In this document: positions 19,818 through 29,055 of the stretch, piece by piece | How the letters are laid out: each line of letters starts with the position of its first letter | How positions within the stretch are numbered: the first letter of the stretch is position 1 | Assembly (NCBI GenBank): GCA_036940085.1 | Contig: JALLBK010000744.1 | Location: 1 to 30,033, forward strand | Direction: 5' to 3' | DNA from: Discostella pseudostelligera | Taxonomy: Eukaryota; Bacillariophyta; Thalassiosirophyceae; Thalassiosirales; Thalassiosiraceae | Length of the DNA: 30,033 nucleotides | The notes under the pieces: model-generated | The model's input: only the letters and a program-made list of their open reading frames with translations | What the model was told of the DNA's origin: nothing | Database searches by the model: none | Made by a program: the position numbers and the translations under genes

Positions 19818-20442
19818 TTTATTCTTTCCTACCTATCGTTGGATTGATCGATTCGTCTTGGGATGTGGCGTTCGTTATGGCAATCAATTACAGCCTGGAG
19901 GAAAGAATGACAGAGGATAAGTGCCTTGCAGAAACAATGGCATGAGATTCGAGCCGATAGTGATGATGGCAATGGCAACCAAATTGGGGCGAGGTGGATG
20001 GAAGTCAGAATTGCAGCTTCGCAAAGATTTTCTTGTGGCGAGAATAACGGTCGTAGAGCCCAGTATAAAAGGCTAATTTCGCAAAATGAACTCGCCATCC
20101 AGAAAGGAAACGAGAAAGTGGCGAGGGAGATTTGGCGAGCAAACACGATTCCACTAAATTAATTCCTGCCTACGTTGGAGTATCCAATAAGTACTTCGCG
20201 CCATTTTTTGCAATTGCCGCCGCGCCATTTTTCGCGATGATTGCCGCCTATCGCCTATTGCAGCCATCACGCCGCGCCATTTCATATCAATCCATGGTGT
20301 CCTTGTCCGGACACCATTCTCCGTTTGTCTACACGATGATGTTATTACATACGTAGATGTTCGATTTACACAGTGTCATCGGAAATCTAGTGCTGCTGCT
20401 CCTCATTTACAACATGTTTGACTAAACTCATCCTTAGATGTA
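19818..20442 (-). promoter_or_regulatory. upstream region of the minus-strand secreted-family gene, with repeated CGCGCCATTT motifs
   Basis: This 625-bp interval separates the start at 19817 from the next minus-strand stop at 20443. CGCGCCAT followed by a T run appears three times (20197-20209, 20221-20232, 20273-20282), spaced 24 and 52 bp. The reverse complement, AAATGGCGCG, resembles the AAATGGCGGGAAA copies in the 22284-22305 promoter. GGCGAG-containing words recur at 20037 and 20117-20140. A minus-strand frame of 105 codons (20146-19829) has no recognisable domain and is treated as chance. Confidence 0.4.
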
Positions 20443-22161
20443 TCACACAGTAACAAGCTCCAAGTCAGCAGCAATCAATAAATGATCGCTTGGTTCCTTC
20501 TCGCTGGGAAATGGACCACCCGAGCTTTCTTTGCTGGGCAACTTGTGCACCCAGTGGACTTTCCATTCATGCCCCCGCCCTGCTGCCACGCCTTCCGTCG
20601 CCACTTCATTCTGTGCACCACTATCATTTTTCGAGAGAAAGATATAGTCCAACGTACCAATAAATGGATCCGGATCATCCTTCAAATGAGCATAGTTGGT
20701 GAACTCAGGTTCGTCCGTCTCGAATGTGGCATATGCAGAATTCATAGGCAACGATTCTACTTTCCACTCCATACCAAACTTTGGAGGGGGGAAGGTAGGA
20801 TCCGACGAATCCAAAATTCCCTTGGTGAGAATGGTATATTGTGCCGAATTGGGTAAAATGTTGAAATCGCCGGCAAGAATATATGGAATTGTTTGTTTCG
20901 GTTGTCTCTCCTCAGCGTCATCGTCATTCTGCTGCTGCTCCTGCTGATGCGACAATGCTTCATCGTTGGAATGCTCCGCGCCGACACTTCCACTCTTCTG
21001 CATGCTCATCCATGACTCCGCCGCCAGATCTTGTGTCCGCTTTGCAACCATCTCCGTGTGAATGTTCATTACGGCCGGAGCAAAGTATGCACATGGCATG
21101 TGATAGTTTGAAATCGAGAATGCACTATTGCTGTTGATGCATCCAACTTCTTCTGAGCGATGACGCAACACTGCAGTCAGCAACACATTAAAACGATTTT
21201 CGGACATGTCCCAAGGATCAATTGGTTTCTTATCCTCCACTGACGAGGACGAAACCCCCAGTCGCTTCATTGTAACACGGTTCGTGATGGACTGTATCAA
21301 TGTGGTGACAAAACTTTGAATAGCGTTCCCGAGACCAAGTCCTTGGTTGCTATCAACATCATCACCAACTGGTGCATTCTCCTCCTCCCTGGGCCAGCCG
21401 CCAGGTCTTGTATCACTCAGACGACAAATATCCACATTAAGCGTCTCGAAATCTTTCAATGGGTAGGCAATTCCCACACCCATGTACCTGAAATGCACAT
21501 GATGAAACGAACCACAATGCACATGAAAGACAAGGGACATTATCAATTATCATGTTAGAACGAAGTATCGGAATGCGAAGCGGAATCCGGATGGAATAGT
21601 ATTATCATCCCCCAAGACAATCGTAAAGCAAATATCAAACAAGACATACTACACAACAACTCACCCATTGAATGGCCGACCATAGAGTCCCGTCACAAAG
21701 TGATACCCCCTTGATGCAAAGAAGGTATGTAATGACGATGCAAAGGGATAACATACCTCTTGCAATGCAAATATCGTTGGCGGTGGAGGACTAGTACCAT
21801 TGTCTCCAAACCCACGCTCCATCTCATTTTCCAACTTGGATAGAATTAACGATAATCGATAATCGGCCTGTAAATGATCTGGATGGGTGTGGGTGAAATG
21901 ACTTGGACTGGCCAATTTCGAGGAGAGGAGATTGTAGGATACTATGCGGACATACTTTTTAGTTGCTGGCGATGGCGCGGAGGGTGAAGTGTCGGTGGAA
22001 GTGGACATTCTGGCTGTTGCTGTGACAAGTGTGGTGGTGGACGATGAATGTGAAGTCGAGCGGTACAATGCTGCTGAGGGAGTAATCGTGAGGAAGGACG
22101 ACGATGGCCTAGCGAATAGCGATGATGATGCCAAGATGACACCTCGGTAGGGCGTTCTCAT
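20443..22161 (-). CDS. endonuclease/exonuclease/phosphatase-fold phosphodiesterase, two exons
   Basis: Mg-dependent phosphodiesterase of the EEP superfamily, which includes CCR4-type deadenylases, nocturnin, PDE12, sphingomyelinases and inositol phosphatases. Exons are 22161-21665 and 21487-20443; the 177-bp intron is phase 2 and the join reads R-P-F-N-G-Y-M-G-V-G-I-A. The protein is 513 aa. Catalytic landmarks are present in order: RIVSYNLLS (Asn77), ALQEV (Glu135), SNYHMPCAY (His295), AGDFNI (Asp373, Asn375), LDYIF and PSDHLL (Asp500, His501). The first 50 residues are basic, Ser/Thr-rich and acid-poor, compatible with a mitochondrial presequence. A Gln/Asp/Glu-rich low-complexity insert lies at 335-362. 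The superfamily is secure. The substrate is not: the NYHMPC block is not typical of CCR4 itself, and RNA, 2-5A or a small molecule are all possible. It shares a promoter with the Sel1-repeat gene. Confidence 0.82.
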
Positions 22162-22486
22162 TCACACTCCGGAACGATGGCTCTCTCTCTCTAGAGACCT
22201 GAGGCCGAGAGGAGAAAGTGACGGGTTCGTAGTACTACTTACCAGATGCTCGATGGTCCGAACAATGCCATGGCGGCGGCGAGAAATGGCGGAAATGGCG
22301 GGAAACTGAAAGATTTGGCGGGAGACACAATAAGCGCATCCATTTTTGGCGGGAAATATTGACTCAGCGCTCGACGCTCGATTGCGCCGACACAAGTCAA
22401 TCCAGACCCATGACGGACACGATGGCTGATGGCCATGTCCTGCCAAGCATTGGTATGACAACATCATCCGCGGTTCCATTAGTACC
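22162..22486. promoter_or_regulatory. bidirectional promoter with three to four tandem E2F-like sites
   Basis: Between divergent starts at 22161 (-) and 22487 (+), a 75-bp stretch contains AAATGGCGG (22285-22293), AAATGGCGGGAAA (22293-22305), TTTGGCGGGA (22314-22323) and TTTTTGGCGGGAAA (22343-22356), all in the same orientation. A short CT run lies at 22183-22192. The density of near-identical sites is far above chance. Control by an E2F/DP-type factor is inferred from the consensus. Confidence 0.55.
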
Positions 22487-23533
22487 ATGGGCGCATCTCA
22501 ATCATCATCTACACCAACTGCGTCAACCGAGAACGAGGATGCCTTCTCCATTCTCGAGAGGCAAAAGCAGAGCAAGTTGATCCATACCCCCATCTTGGGT
22601 GCTACCAACACCGATGACGACGACGGCGCTTCCGCTCGCCCTCAAACAGTGGCACCCACACCCACCGGACACGAATATGATCTTATGGATAAAATCGTCT
22701 CTGATTTACCCAATATCATCGATGATGAATCGAAGCGTCAAGTCGAAGAATACATCCGAGCATGTGCCAATGGCGCAGGTCCCATGGTTGCCTGCTTCTC
22801 CACAGCCGAATACCTATCGTTATTTTTGCGCAAGCATGCCGATGCCGCCGATTTATATTACAATACATGTTTCCGCCCCGCAAATGATAAGAGTCCCAAC
22901 GGTGTATTGGTGGATGGCACAATGGCGTATCCACCCAGCTGTTTCAATTTGGGTCAAATGAGAATGACCGGGAAAGGTCGTACCGAATTCTCACGAAGTG
23001 AGGGATACAAATTGTTCGATAGAGCATGCAGAGGTGGACACGGTGGGGCATGCTATCTCCAGGCGAAGATGTTATTGAGTTATCCCGGTAGTTTGGGTGA
23101 GGGTGTACCCTACGACGCTCCCAAGGCCGCGGAACTATTAAAGTTTGTTTGTGAAGAGAAGGAAGATTCCGTGAGTTGCTTCACCCTCGCAACACTGTTA
23201 TTACGAGGAGATAAGGTGAATGCGGATGCGGACAATGTCTCACCCGACGAGGCACGTGGAATGAAGCAATTGCAAGTACGAGCAAATGAACGACCGCGGG
23301 AGAAACGACCCGATGATGCACGTGCATCATTGCAACGAGACCCTAAATTGGCAGAACAGTTGTTACAACATGGATGTTCGCGAGGGCATGCACCAAGCTG
23401 TTACAATTTAGCAGTGATGTATACACAGGGTGATGATGGTATTGAGAAGAGCGAAACAAAGGCAACTGAGTATCAGGATAAAACGGAAGAGTTGGTGAAG
23501 AGATATGGTGGATTTGGCATTGGTGGTATGTGA
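22487..23533 (+). CDS. Cys-rich Sel1-repeat protein, COA7 (cytochrome c oxidase assembly factor 7) type
   Basis: Single-exon 348-aa protein built of Sel1-like alpha-solenoid repeats in which Cys pairs recur: RACANGAGPMVACF, PPSCFNLGQMRMTGKG, ACRGGHGGACYLQAKM, DSVSCFTLATLLLRG and GCSRGHAPSCYNLAVMY. This regular spacing of disulphide-forming Cys is the hallmark of COA7 and bacterial Hcp-type Sel1 proteins. COA7 sits in the mitochondrial intermembrane space, imported by oxidative folding, and supports respiratory complex IV assembly; human COA7 is about 230 aa, so this protein has an N-terminal extension of roughly 100 residues. The start MGASQSSS also fits the N-myristoylation consensus (Gly2, Ser6), which would suggest a membrane-associated cytosolic pool. 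The ATG lies in the context ACCATGG. The family call is good; the mitochondrial role is inferred. Confidence 0.75.
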   Translation: MGASQSSSTPTASTENEDAFSILERQKQSKLIHTPILGATNTDDDDGASARPQTVAPTPTGHEYDLMDKIVSDLPNIIDDESKRQVEEYIRACANGAGPMVACFSTAEYLSLFLRKHADAADLYYNTCFRPANDKSPNGVLVDGTMAYPPSCFNLGQMRMTGKGRTEFSRSEGYKLFDRACRGGHGGACYLQAKMLLSYPGSLGEGVPYDAPKAAELLKFVCEEKEDSVSCFTLATLLLRGDKVNADADNVSPDEARGMKQLQVRANERPREKRPDDARASLQRDPKLAEQLLQHGCSRGHAPSCYNLAVMYTQGDDGIEKSETKATEYQDKTEELVKRYGGFGIGGM

Positions 23534-24004
23534 ATGGATACGTCGAGATTATTTAATAATCTCACTCGGAAAGCAAGCATCGATCAATTCACTCATTATT
23601 ACATGCAAATGGTATGAATGCACTCGGCTCATGATGAGATGGGAAGTAGGGAAACATCATGTACATTAGAGTTTGGGGGTTCGGGCTGCTTTCTGTATGG
23701 ATTGAGGTAACAACTGATGATGGAGAAGTTGATCATATGCCTAAGCAATAGATAGAAGAAGATGCAATCCTATTATTTGAGTGCCACGAGTAATATCATT
23801 GACGATGCGCCGAGATCCTTGAGGCATGCACCCTCTTCTCGCCACGAGGAGATTCCACATAGACACTCTCACCAAGAGGTTCCACGTGAAGCTCGAGATT
23901 CCACGTAAACACTCACACAGCATCCCCTTCCCCTTCGATTCATCTTCATTCACCGCCGACCGCCGCCACCGCCGCCACCACCAAATTCGGTCACGACGCT
24001 CACC
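23534..24004. other. intergenic region and leader upstream of the CCDC43 homologue
   Basis: No gene is seen. The part nearest the start codon contains related short direct repeats: GATTCCACATAGACACTCTCAC (from 23851) and GATTCCACGTAAACACTCACAC (from 23897), with a third GGTTCCACGTG between them that includes a CACGTG box at 23883-23888. A CCGCCG/CCACCA-rich stretch at 23950-23982 is probably leader sequence. Confidence 0.4.
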
Positions 24005-24878
24005 ATGGACGCCGACGGCCACTATCTCGACAGCTATTTATCTGATGTCCTCCCAGATCTGGGATTGGATGCCGAAGCCTACACTCCGTATGTCACAAGT
24101 TTTGTAAGTCTTCACACCTTCTTCGTCATCACGACATTGTATCTTCGTCTCACAATGAATTGGGTGAAATTATTGATGTAACCAACAGATGACAGAGGGT
24201 GGCGATGACGACGGTGACTCATTGGATGAATTGATTGACCTCCTTCGTGCGTCCTCGGAAAGCCATGGCGATGATGACTCTGCATGGGAAATTTTCAGGC
24301 AAGAAATCACACAGAGGCGTCTAGACTATTTGAAAGGAGAAGATTTGCGTAAGGTTCGTTGCCGTACTGCTCACATCTCACATGTCGTAAACATCATTTT
24401 TTGTCCCGTGCAATTAATTCTAATGCATATCTACGCTCACGATTTTGTTTTAACTATACACACTTAGGAGATGCAAGCTTTAGACATCCAAGCAGCAACA
24501 CGCGCCAATCTCCAGAGAGAAGTTGAGATATCTCAAAGGAATGCGCATGAATTAGAAGCCAAGAAGAAAATGGAATTGGAGAATGAGAAACTTGAAAATA
24601 TGAGTGAAGCAAAGATTGCATTGATGGCAAAATATGGCTATGAAGACGAAGATGATGTTGATGATGACATCGGTAATGGGGATGAGGATGCAGAAGCACC
24701 AAAGACAAACCGTGAATATGCTGCGGCAATGTCACTTCAGAAAGCCCAGAAACAAAAGTCGGCCAATGTACAAACAAAGCAGGAAGCACGGCAGGAAACA
24801 GCAAAAGCAAAGAATGACAAACTTGCTAAGAAAGAAGAGAGACGAAAGAAGGCGGAGAAAAGGGAGAGGCATCGATAG
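24005..24878 (+). CDS. CCDC43-like coiled-coil protein, three exons
   Basis: Exons are 24005-24103, 24189-24353 and 24468-24878; both introns are phase 0 (85 and 114 bp) and the protein is 224 aa. The N-terminus (YLDSYLSDVLPDLGLDAEAY, then TPYVTSF) matches the opening of animal CCDC43, where a W/Y-L-D-x-x-L pattern is followed by L-G-x-D-x-x-x-Y; the total length also matches. An acidic segment, LDELIDLLRASSES, follows. From about residue 90 the protein is a long charged helix rich in Glu, Lys and Gln, probably a coiled coil, ending in a very basic KKEERRKKAEKRER tail. The molecular function of CCDC43 is not established. The second intron uses the donor GTTCGT instead of GTAAGT or GTGAGT. Its stop is only 14 bp from the convergent stop of the BioF gene. 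Confidence 0.8.
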
Positions 24879-24892
24879 GCTAAGAATTTTTA

Positions 24893-26413
24893 TCATAGCT
24901 TGGATGTTGCCGCACGTCGATTGATGATCAGTTGTCGCAAAGATAACACCAACATTTTCGATAACTCTCGAACCTGATCCTCATGATTATGTGAATGCAA
25001 TACAATTCGAATCCTCTCTTTTCCTTTTGCAACAGTAGGGCTCCGTATGGGATACACATCAAAATTGCCTTCGTTTCTCAAATATTTACAAACTGAAATA
25101 CACTCTTCATTTCCAGGGACGACAATGGCTTGTATTGGTGACGGACTCGGCAATAACTCAAATCTCTTTGGAAAGTTCGTCCTCAGAGCAACTGACATCT
25201 CCTCTCTAAAGATTCTAACTAACCGAAATACTTTTTTGCGCCGTTGTTCTCCGACCTCGCCCATCATCGATTCATACGCTTGTTGGATTGATATAAGTGA
25301 ATGTGGCGGCAGGGAGGTCGAATATACAAACGGCCGCGCATAGTTCACAAGGTACGATATCAGTGTGGATGAACCAGCCACGACAGCTCCATGACACCCC
25401 GCAGCTTTGCCAAAAGTGTGAATACTACAAAGCAAAGCTGGGTGACTTTCAAGATTGAGAGCAGCAAGCACTCCCACACCTCCCTTCGACGTTTTGTCCG
25501 GAACATCTTTCATTGCGTGGCCATCATCTCCACCCGAGGGTACTTTGTTTTCGTAATCTATCACTTCCAAATTTTCGACATTAGTGTGTCCATACACACC
25601 CGATCCATGCGCTTCATCAACCACCACTCTAGCGCCCATGACTTGAGCCAAGTCCAAAATATTTTGCAACGGTGCAATGTCTCCATCCATACTGTACACA
25701 CTTTCTACTACAATCAAAGTTGATGCAAGTGGCGAGGATGATAATGTCACCTCATCTAACACCCTCTTCAAATCTGACACATCATTATGCCGGAACAAAA
25801 ACACTCTTTCTTTCTTGAGCCGACCCATTCGTACTCCCATCACCAAACTGTTATGTACTAACTCATCCATGACAATAGCATCACAGTCTTCTCGATATGG
25901 TAAACTCGACAACACTGACAAATTGGCGTCATACCCCGAGTTAAATAATAATGCCGAGGGACGTTGATGTATCAATGCAAGTTTGGATTCGATAGATCTG
26001 GCAAGGAGAGAGTCCCCCGACAGTAGGCGACTTCCCGTTGCTCCCAACATAGGAGGATACAAGTCTATGTTGTGAGAATCTGGTGTGAATAATTTGCCGT
26101 AGGCGGATTGAACTAATGCGTGTTGTTCAAGACAGCGTGCAAGTCCGAGGTAGTCATTACTTGCAAAATCAATGAGAGCAGGTGCCGATGTTGAGCCCGG
26201 CTGCACATCTTGGGTGGAGCCATCTTCATGATGTTGTTGTTGTGGTTTCGGTAGAGGCATCAATGTGCGTAGAGTGCCCTCTCGACGACGCCGATCGAGT
26301 TGTTCTTGTAGTCGACGTTCCATGGATGCACAGAGAGAACGATTATTCTCCATATCGTATTGCCTTAATCTCTCTAGAGAGACCTTACTAATACAAAGAT
26401 CACCATGAACCAT
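24893..26413 (-). CDS. bioF: 8-amino-7-oxononanoate synthase (biotin synthesis), peroxisomal SKL terminus
   Basis: PLP enzyme of the alpha-oxoamine synthase family; BioF condenses pimeloyl-CoA or pimeloyl-ACP with alanine to give the biotin precursor KAPA. The gene is intronless and 506 aa long. Family marks in order: FASNDYLGLA (83-92), GATGSRLLSG (124-133), LFNSGYDAN (156-164), MDELVHNSL (182-190), ESVYSMDGD (237-245), VVDEAHGSGVYG (264-275) and HTFGKAAGCHGAVVAGS, with the PLP-binding Lys336. The last three residues are SKL, the canonical PTS1 peroxisomal signal. Plant and fungal BioF are known to be peroxisomal, so the signal supports BioF over its relatives 5-aminolevulinate synthase and 2-amino-3-ketobutyrate ligase, which act in mitochondria. 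A hydrophilic insert lies at about 285-315. Translation may start at 26413 or at a later Met (residue 21 or 31), since bacterial BioF begins near residue 31. Confidence 0.88.
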   Translation of the reverse strand: MVHGDLCISKVSLERLRQYDMENNRSLCASMERRLQEQLDRRRREGTLRTLMPLPKPQQQHHEDGSTQDVQPGSTSAPALIDFASNDYLGLARCLEQHALVQSAYGKLFTPDSHNIDLYPPMLGATGSRLLSGDSLLARSIESKLALIHQRPSALLFNSGYDANLSVLSSLPYREDCDAIVMDELVHNSLVMGVRMGRLKKERVFLFRHNDVSDLKRVLDEVTLSSSPLASTLIVVESVYSMDGDIAPLQNILDLAQVMGARVVVDEAHGSGVYGHTNVENLEVIDYENKVPSGGDDGHAMKDVPDKTSKGGVGVLAALNLESHPALLCSIHTFGKAAGCHGAVVAGSSTLISYLVNYARPFVYSTSLPPHSLISIQQAYESMMGEVGEQRRKKVFRLVRIFREEMSVALRTNFPKRFELLPSPSPIQAIVVPGNEECISVCKYLRNEGNFDVYPIRSPTVAKGKERIRIVLHSHNHEDQVRELSKMLVLSLRQLIINRRAATSKL

Positions 26414-26861
26414 AGGAATGGGTTGGAGGTTGGATGGAGGAGGCAGGAGGCGAGGAGGTGGATGGTGGTGGTGGAGTGGAGCATGATGATATGATGTAAA
26501 TCAGCGAACAATTGTTCGAATCATGTGTAGAATATATCGCTAAACTGGGTTTGGTGGATCTACATCTTTCTGGCGCGCCAAAACAAACACTAACCATTGC
26601 CATTGCCACCACACATTCACAGACGACGTCGTCGTCTCATCAATCCATCCGATCCAGAATCCATCGCATCTCCGTCTCCGCCAATAATATACCATTGCAG
26701 GAATAGTGGAGGTGGATGGTAGCATTGAAGCCTATTGTATTTTGGATCAGAGGCCCTGAGCATAATATTGGCTTGAAAGTAGTGTGCCACAGCTGGGTCA
26801 GCATCATCATCACACAAGTCATTGCTTCACATCCATCGTGATCGCGCCATCATCAACAAAG
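26414..26861. promoter_or_regulatory. bidirectional promoter between BioF and a membrane-protein gene, with a palindromic TGGCGCGCCA site
   Basis: This 448-bp interval separates starts at 26413 (-) and 26862 (+). TGGCGCGCCA at 26571-26580 is a perfect palindrome, extended on the minus strand to TTTTGGCGCGCCAGA, which contains the E2F consensus core TTTSSCGC. A frame in phase with the plus-strand gene extends upstream but begins only at a GTG (26784), so it is not used as a start here. GGTGGAGG-type purine-rich repeats lie at 26430-26480. Confidence 0.5.
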
Positions 26862-27866
26862 ATGTCTCCAAATCAGCATCTCGTCGAGATGATACACCCC
26901 ATGATTCCATCATCAACCTCCGTCATCCTCTCTCTCCGCGGCGGTAGCAGCAGCATAAGCAACCAAGTCGAAACACTCGATTCCATATACACCCAATCGG
27001 CCGTGGGCTACTTCAACAACCTACGCGTTCCCGCGGCAGTTTTCATGTCCATCATAATGAAGGAGATGTTTGCATTACAGAGCTCTCCATCGCCATCTAT
27101 GAGGAAGTGGGATGTCGAACATGGTGTGGATCATAGTCGACGATGGAGGATATTGCGCTACTCGTATTTATTGCTCATGGTGTTGGCGTTTTCATTGGAG
27201 ACATTTACAATCTTCGTGGCTACGCAAGTGCTCACGCAGTTGGCTACGGCGCAACGGATGGTACCATTGATCCCAGTCGAGACGAATGTCAGCAATAGTG
27301 TGATAGATTCCGAGAAGGGTGGTGGGTTATTTTTTGGAATGGGCAAGAAAGAAATCCCGCAGTCGATGGTGGATTTTCTCATTGCCAACTTTGAGTTTGA
27401 GTATGCGACGTGTCGATTCCATTTTGTTACGGGAATATTGAGCTTTACGGTGGCAACTGCATTGAGAGTGAGATATGCTTTGAGAAAATACAGGTAAGTG
27501 GGTTATGATTGGAAGTGGATACTCTTGTTTAAATTGCTTTTTGATGTGCTTAAAATTGGATTCTTGATTATTACCCCCATCACCACCGGTCTCTATAGTG
27601 ATTTATCAATGAGTGGAATGTGCTGCCTACTCACGGTAGCGACGGGAATGCTAACATATACCAATGCTAATACAATCACCTACGGTGGCTATGTAAATCT
27701 GTTGAAGCGGCAGTTGGCGCTTAGCGTACGGTTCCTGCGGGCACATGTGTCAAGCGGTCCATTGAGTGTCGTGACTGCCATTCTAGCATGTCTTACTATT
27801 GTGTTTGCTATTTTGGGTGCTATCAGTCCTGAATTCGCCACGTTTGATGACGATGATAATAAGTAG
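26862..27866 (+). CDS. multi-pass membrane protein of unknown function, two exons
   Basis: Not recognised. Exons are 26862-27493 and 27599-27866; the 105-bp intron (GTAAGT...CTATAG) splits a codon (AG joined to T), and the joined protein is 299 aa. The first in-frame ATG, at 26862, was chosen as the start. Hydrophobic spans are seen around residues 58-75, 118-142, 200-222, 215-240 and 270-292, suggesting four or five membrane passes. The N-terminal SVILSLRGG stretch resembles the short R-G-G motif that follows the signal peptide in many stramenopile secreted proteins, but this may be chance. The tail is acidic (FDDDDNK). It shares a promoter with BioF and converges on the capping-protein gene with 123 bp between stops. 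Confidence 0.65.
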
Positions 27867-27989
27867 TGGTAGGGGTGTGTATTGTTTTTGCTGGAACGGC
27901 ATCTTAATAATCACTTACTGTGGTGATGTGTTGGGCACGCCACCGCTATATAAGACAAAAACATTGATTTGTCTATCCCACATTTGCCC

Positions 27990-28829
27990 TTATCTTTTAT
28001 TATGTCCCTCGCACAATGTTTGGATAACTCGATGCCCCGCGACATTCCAATCCATCTTCGTCCTTGTAATTGGCGTCACTCGTCGCAAACGTTTCAAATA
28101 GGTATGATGAATGGAATCGAACATTTCTGTAATATGTTGCATAACTTCTGCTTTATCCCAACATTCAATTTTTTGTGTTATTGACGATGTCCATGCCGAT
28201 TGTTGTTCGCAGTCATCAGAGGCGGTGCCAATTGGCTGTTTGATATTGGCATGCAGTGAAATGTTCGAACGCAGATGGAAATTGCCACCATTTTCAAATG
28301 TATGCGCCCATATATCAATCTGTCCCTGGAGTATGTTCGAAGAGGAGGCTAGGGGTAGGGAGATGGTGTAACATCCCTTCCATGAAACAGCTTGATAATT
28401 ATGCAAATCGATTTTTTCAGCGTAGGTATTAATTGTGAGAGTCCGTTTGGGTGCATCGTCAGTATCGGCTGTGTAGGCGATGGTCACAGTGCGAGCCGCA
28501 CGCACTCCTGGCGATGAGAAATTTGAGGCCAGATAGATATCCATGGCACTGGATAGGGATGAGATGTACCATTGATTGGCGCCATCACTTTCGGAATTGC
28601 CTGCACCCCCGTCGGCGTCGGCAGCTGCGGCGAGGGTAGAACGCCCGGTCGATGCCTCCCACTCTGCTCGGACATCGTTCACAACTTTTGAATCTAATAG
28701 AGTTGATGCTGATGATTTAGGAAGAAGAGATCTAAGATCATCGAGGATGATATCGAATTGTCCCGTAAGATCACTTGCTTCAATAGATTCAAATCCTTCA
28801 ACAGCATCTTCTTCAGATTTCATGTTCAT
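27990..28829 (-). CDS. CAPZA: F-actin capping protein subunit alpha (CapZ alpha)
   Basis: Alpha subunit of the heterodimer that binds and blocks actin filament barbed ends in the cytosol; it works with a beta subunit not present in this window. The gene is intronless and 279 aa long, close to the usual 270-290. Recognition rests on the C-terminal half: NYQAVSWKGCYTISL aligns with the N-F-W-N-G-R-W-R-S block, GQIDIWAHTFENGGNFHLRS with the I-x-V-H-Y-Y-E-D-G-N-V-Q-L block, and LRRVTPITRTKMDWN (about 248-262) with the highly conserved L-R-R-x-L-P-V-T-R-T-K-I-D-W signature. The final helix that inserts on actin follows. The N-terminal 100 residues are divergent, with an Ala/Asp/Gly-rich stretch at 65-85. 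Confidence 0.88.
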   Translation of the reverse strand: MNMKSEEDAVEGFESIEASDLTGQFDIILDDLRSLLPKSSASTLLDSKVVNDVRAEWEASTGRSTLAAAADADGGAGNSESDGANQWYISSLSSAMDIYLASNFSSPGVRAARTVTIAYTADTDDAPKRTLTINTYAEKIDLHNYQAVSWKGCYTISLPLASSSNILQGQIDIWAHTFENGGNFHLRSNISLHANIKQPIGTASDDCEQQSAWTSSITQKIECWDKAEVMQHITEMFDSIHHTYLKRLRRVTPITRTKMDWNVAGHRVIQTLCEGHNKR

Positions 28830-29055
28830 TCTGTATTATTATTTGATAGAGGTGTAATACAATGTACTCTCTCGAGATAAGAGCTGGCGGTTTGTTATTA
28901 GAGACGAAGGGATGCAATGTTACTACTAGATACTAGACACTCCGCCATCCGCCATGGTCATGGTCCAATCCGGCGGCGGCGGTGAACGCATCATTCATCG
29001 TCATTGAGTTGTTGAGTTACACGTGTTACCCACATTCCTCAGTCAGTTTTCATTT
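28830..29055. promoter_or_regulatory. 5' flank of the capping-protein gene
   Basis: Upstream of the minus-strand start. It contains a CACGTG box at 29020-29025 inside GTTACACGTGTTAC, whose flanks extend the palindrome (GTAACACGTGTAAC on the other strand is nearly identical). A GGCGGCGGCGGTG stretch lies at 28972-28984. It runs directly into the 35-bp minisatellite. Confidence 0.35.

Noticed and set aside
19829..20146. 105-codon minus-strand frame in the intergenic region
   Set aside because: It has no domain or supporting splice or start context, and overlaps promoter-like repeats.
26784..26861. Upstream extension of the multi-pass membrane protein with a poly-His stretch
   Set aside because: It would begin at GTG; the first in-frame ATG is at 26862.
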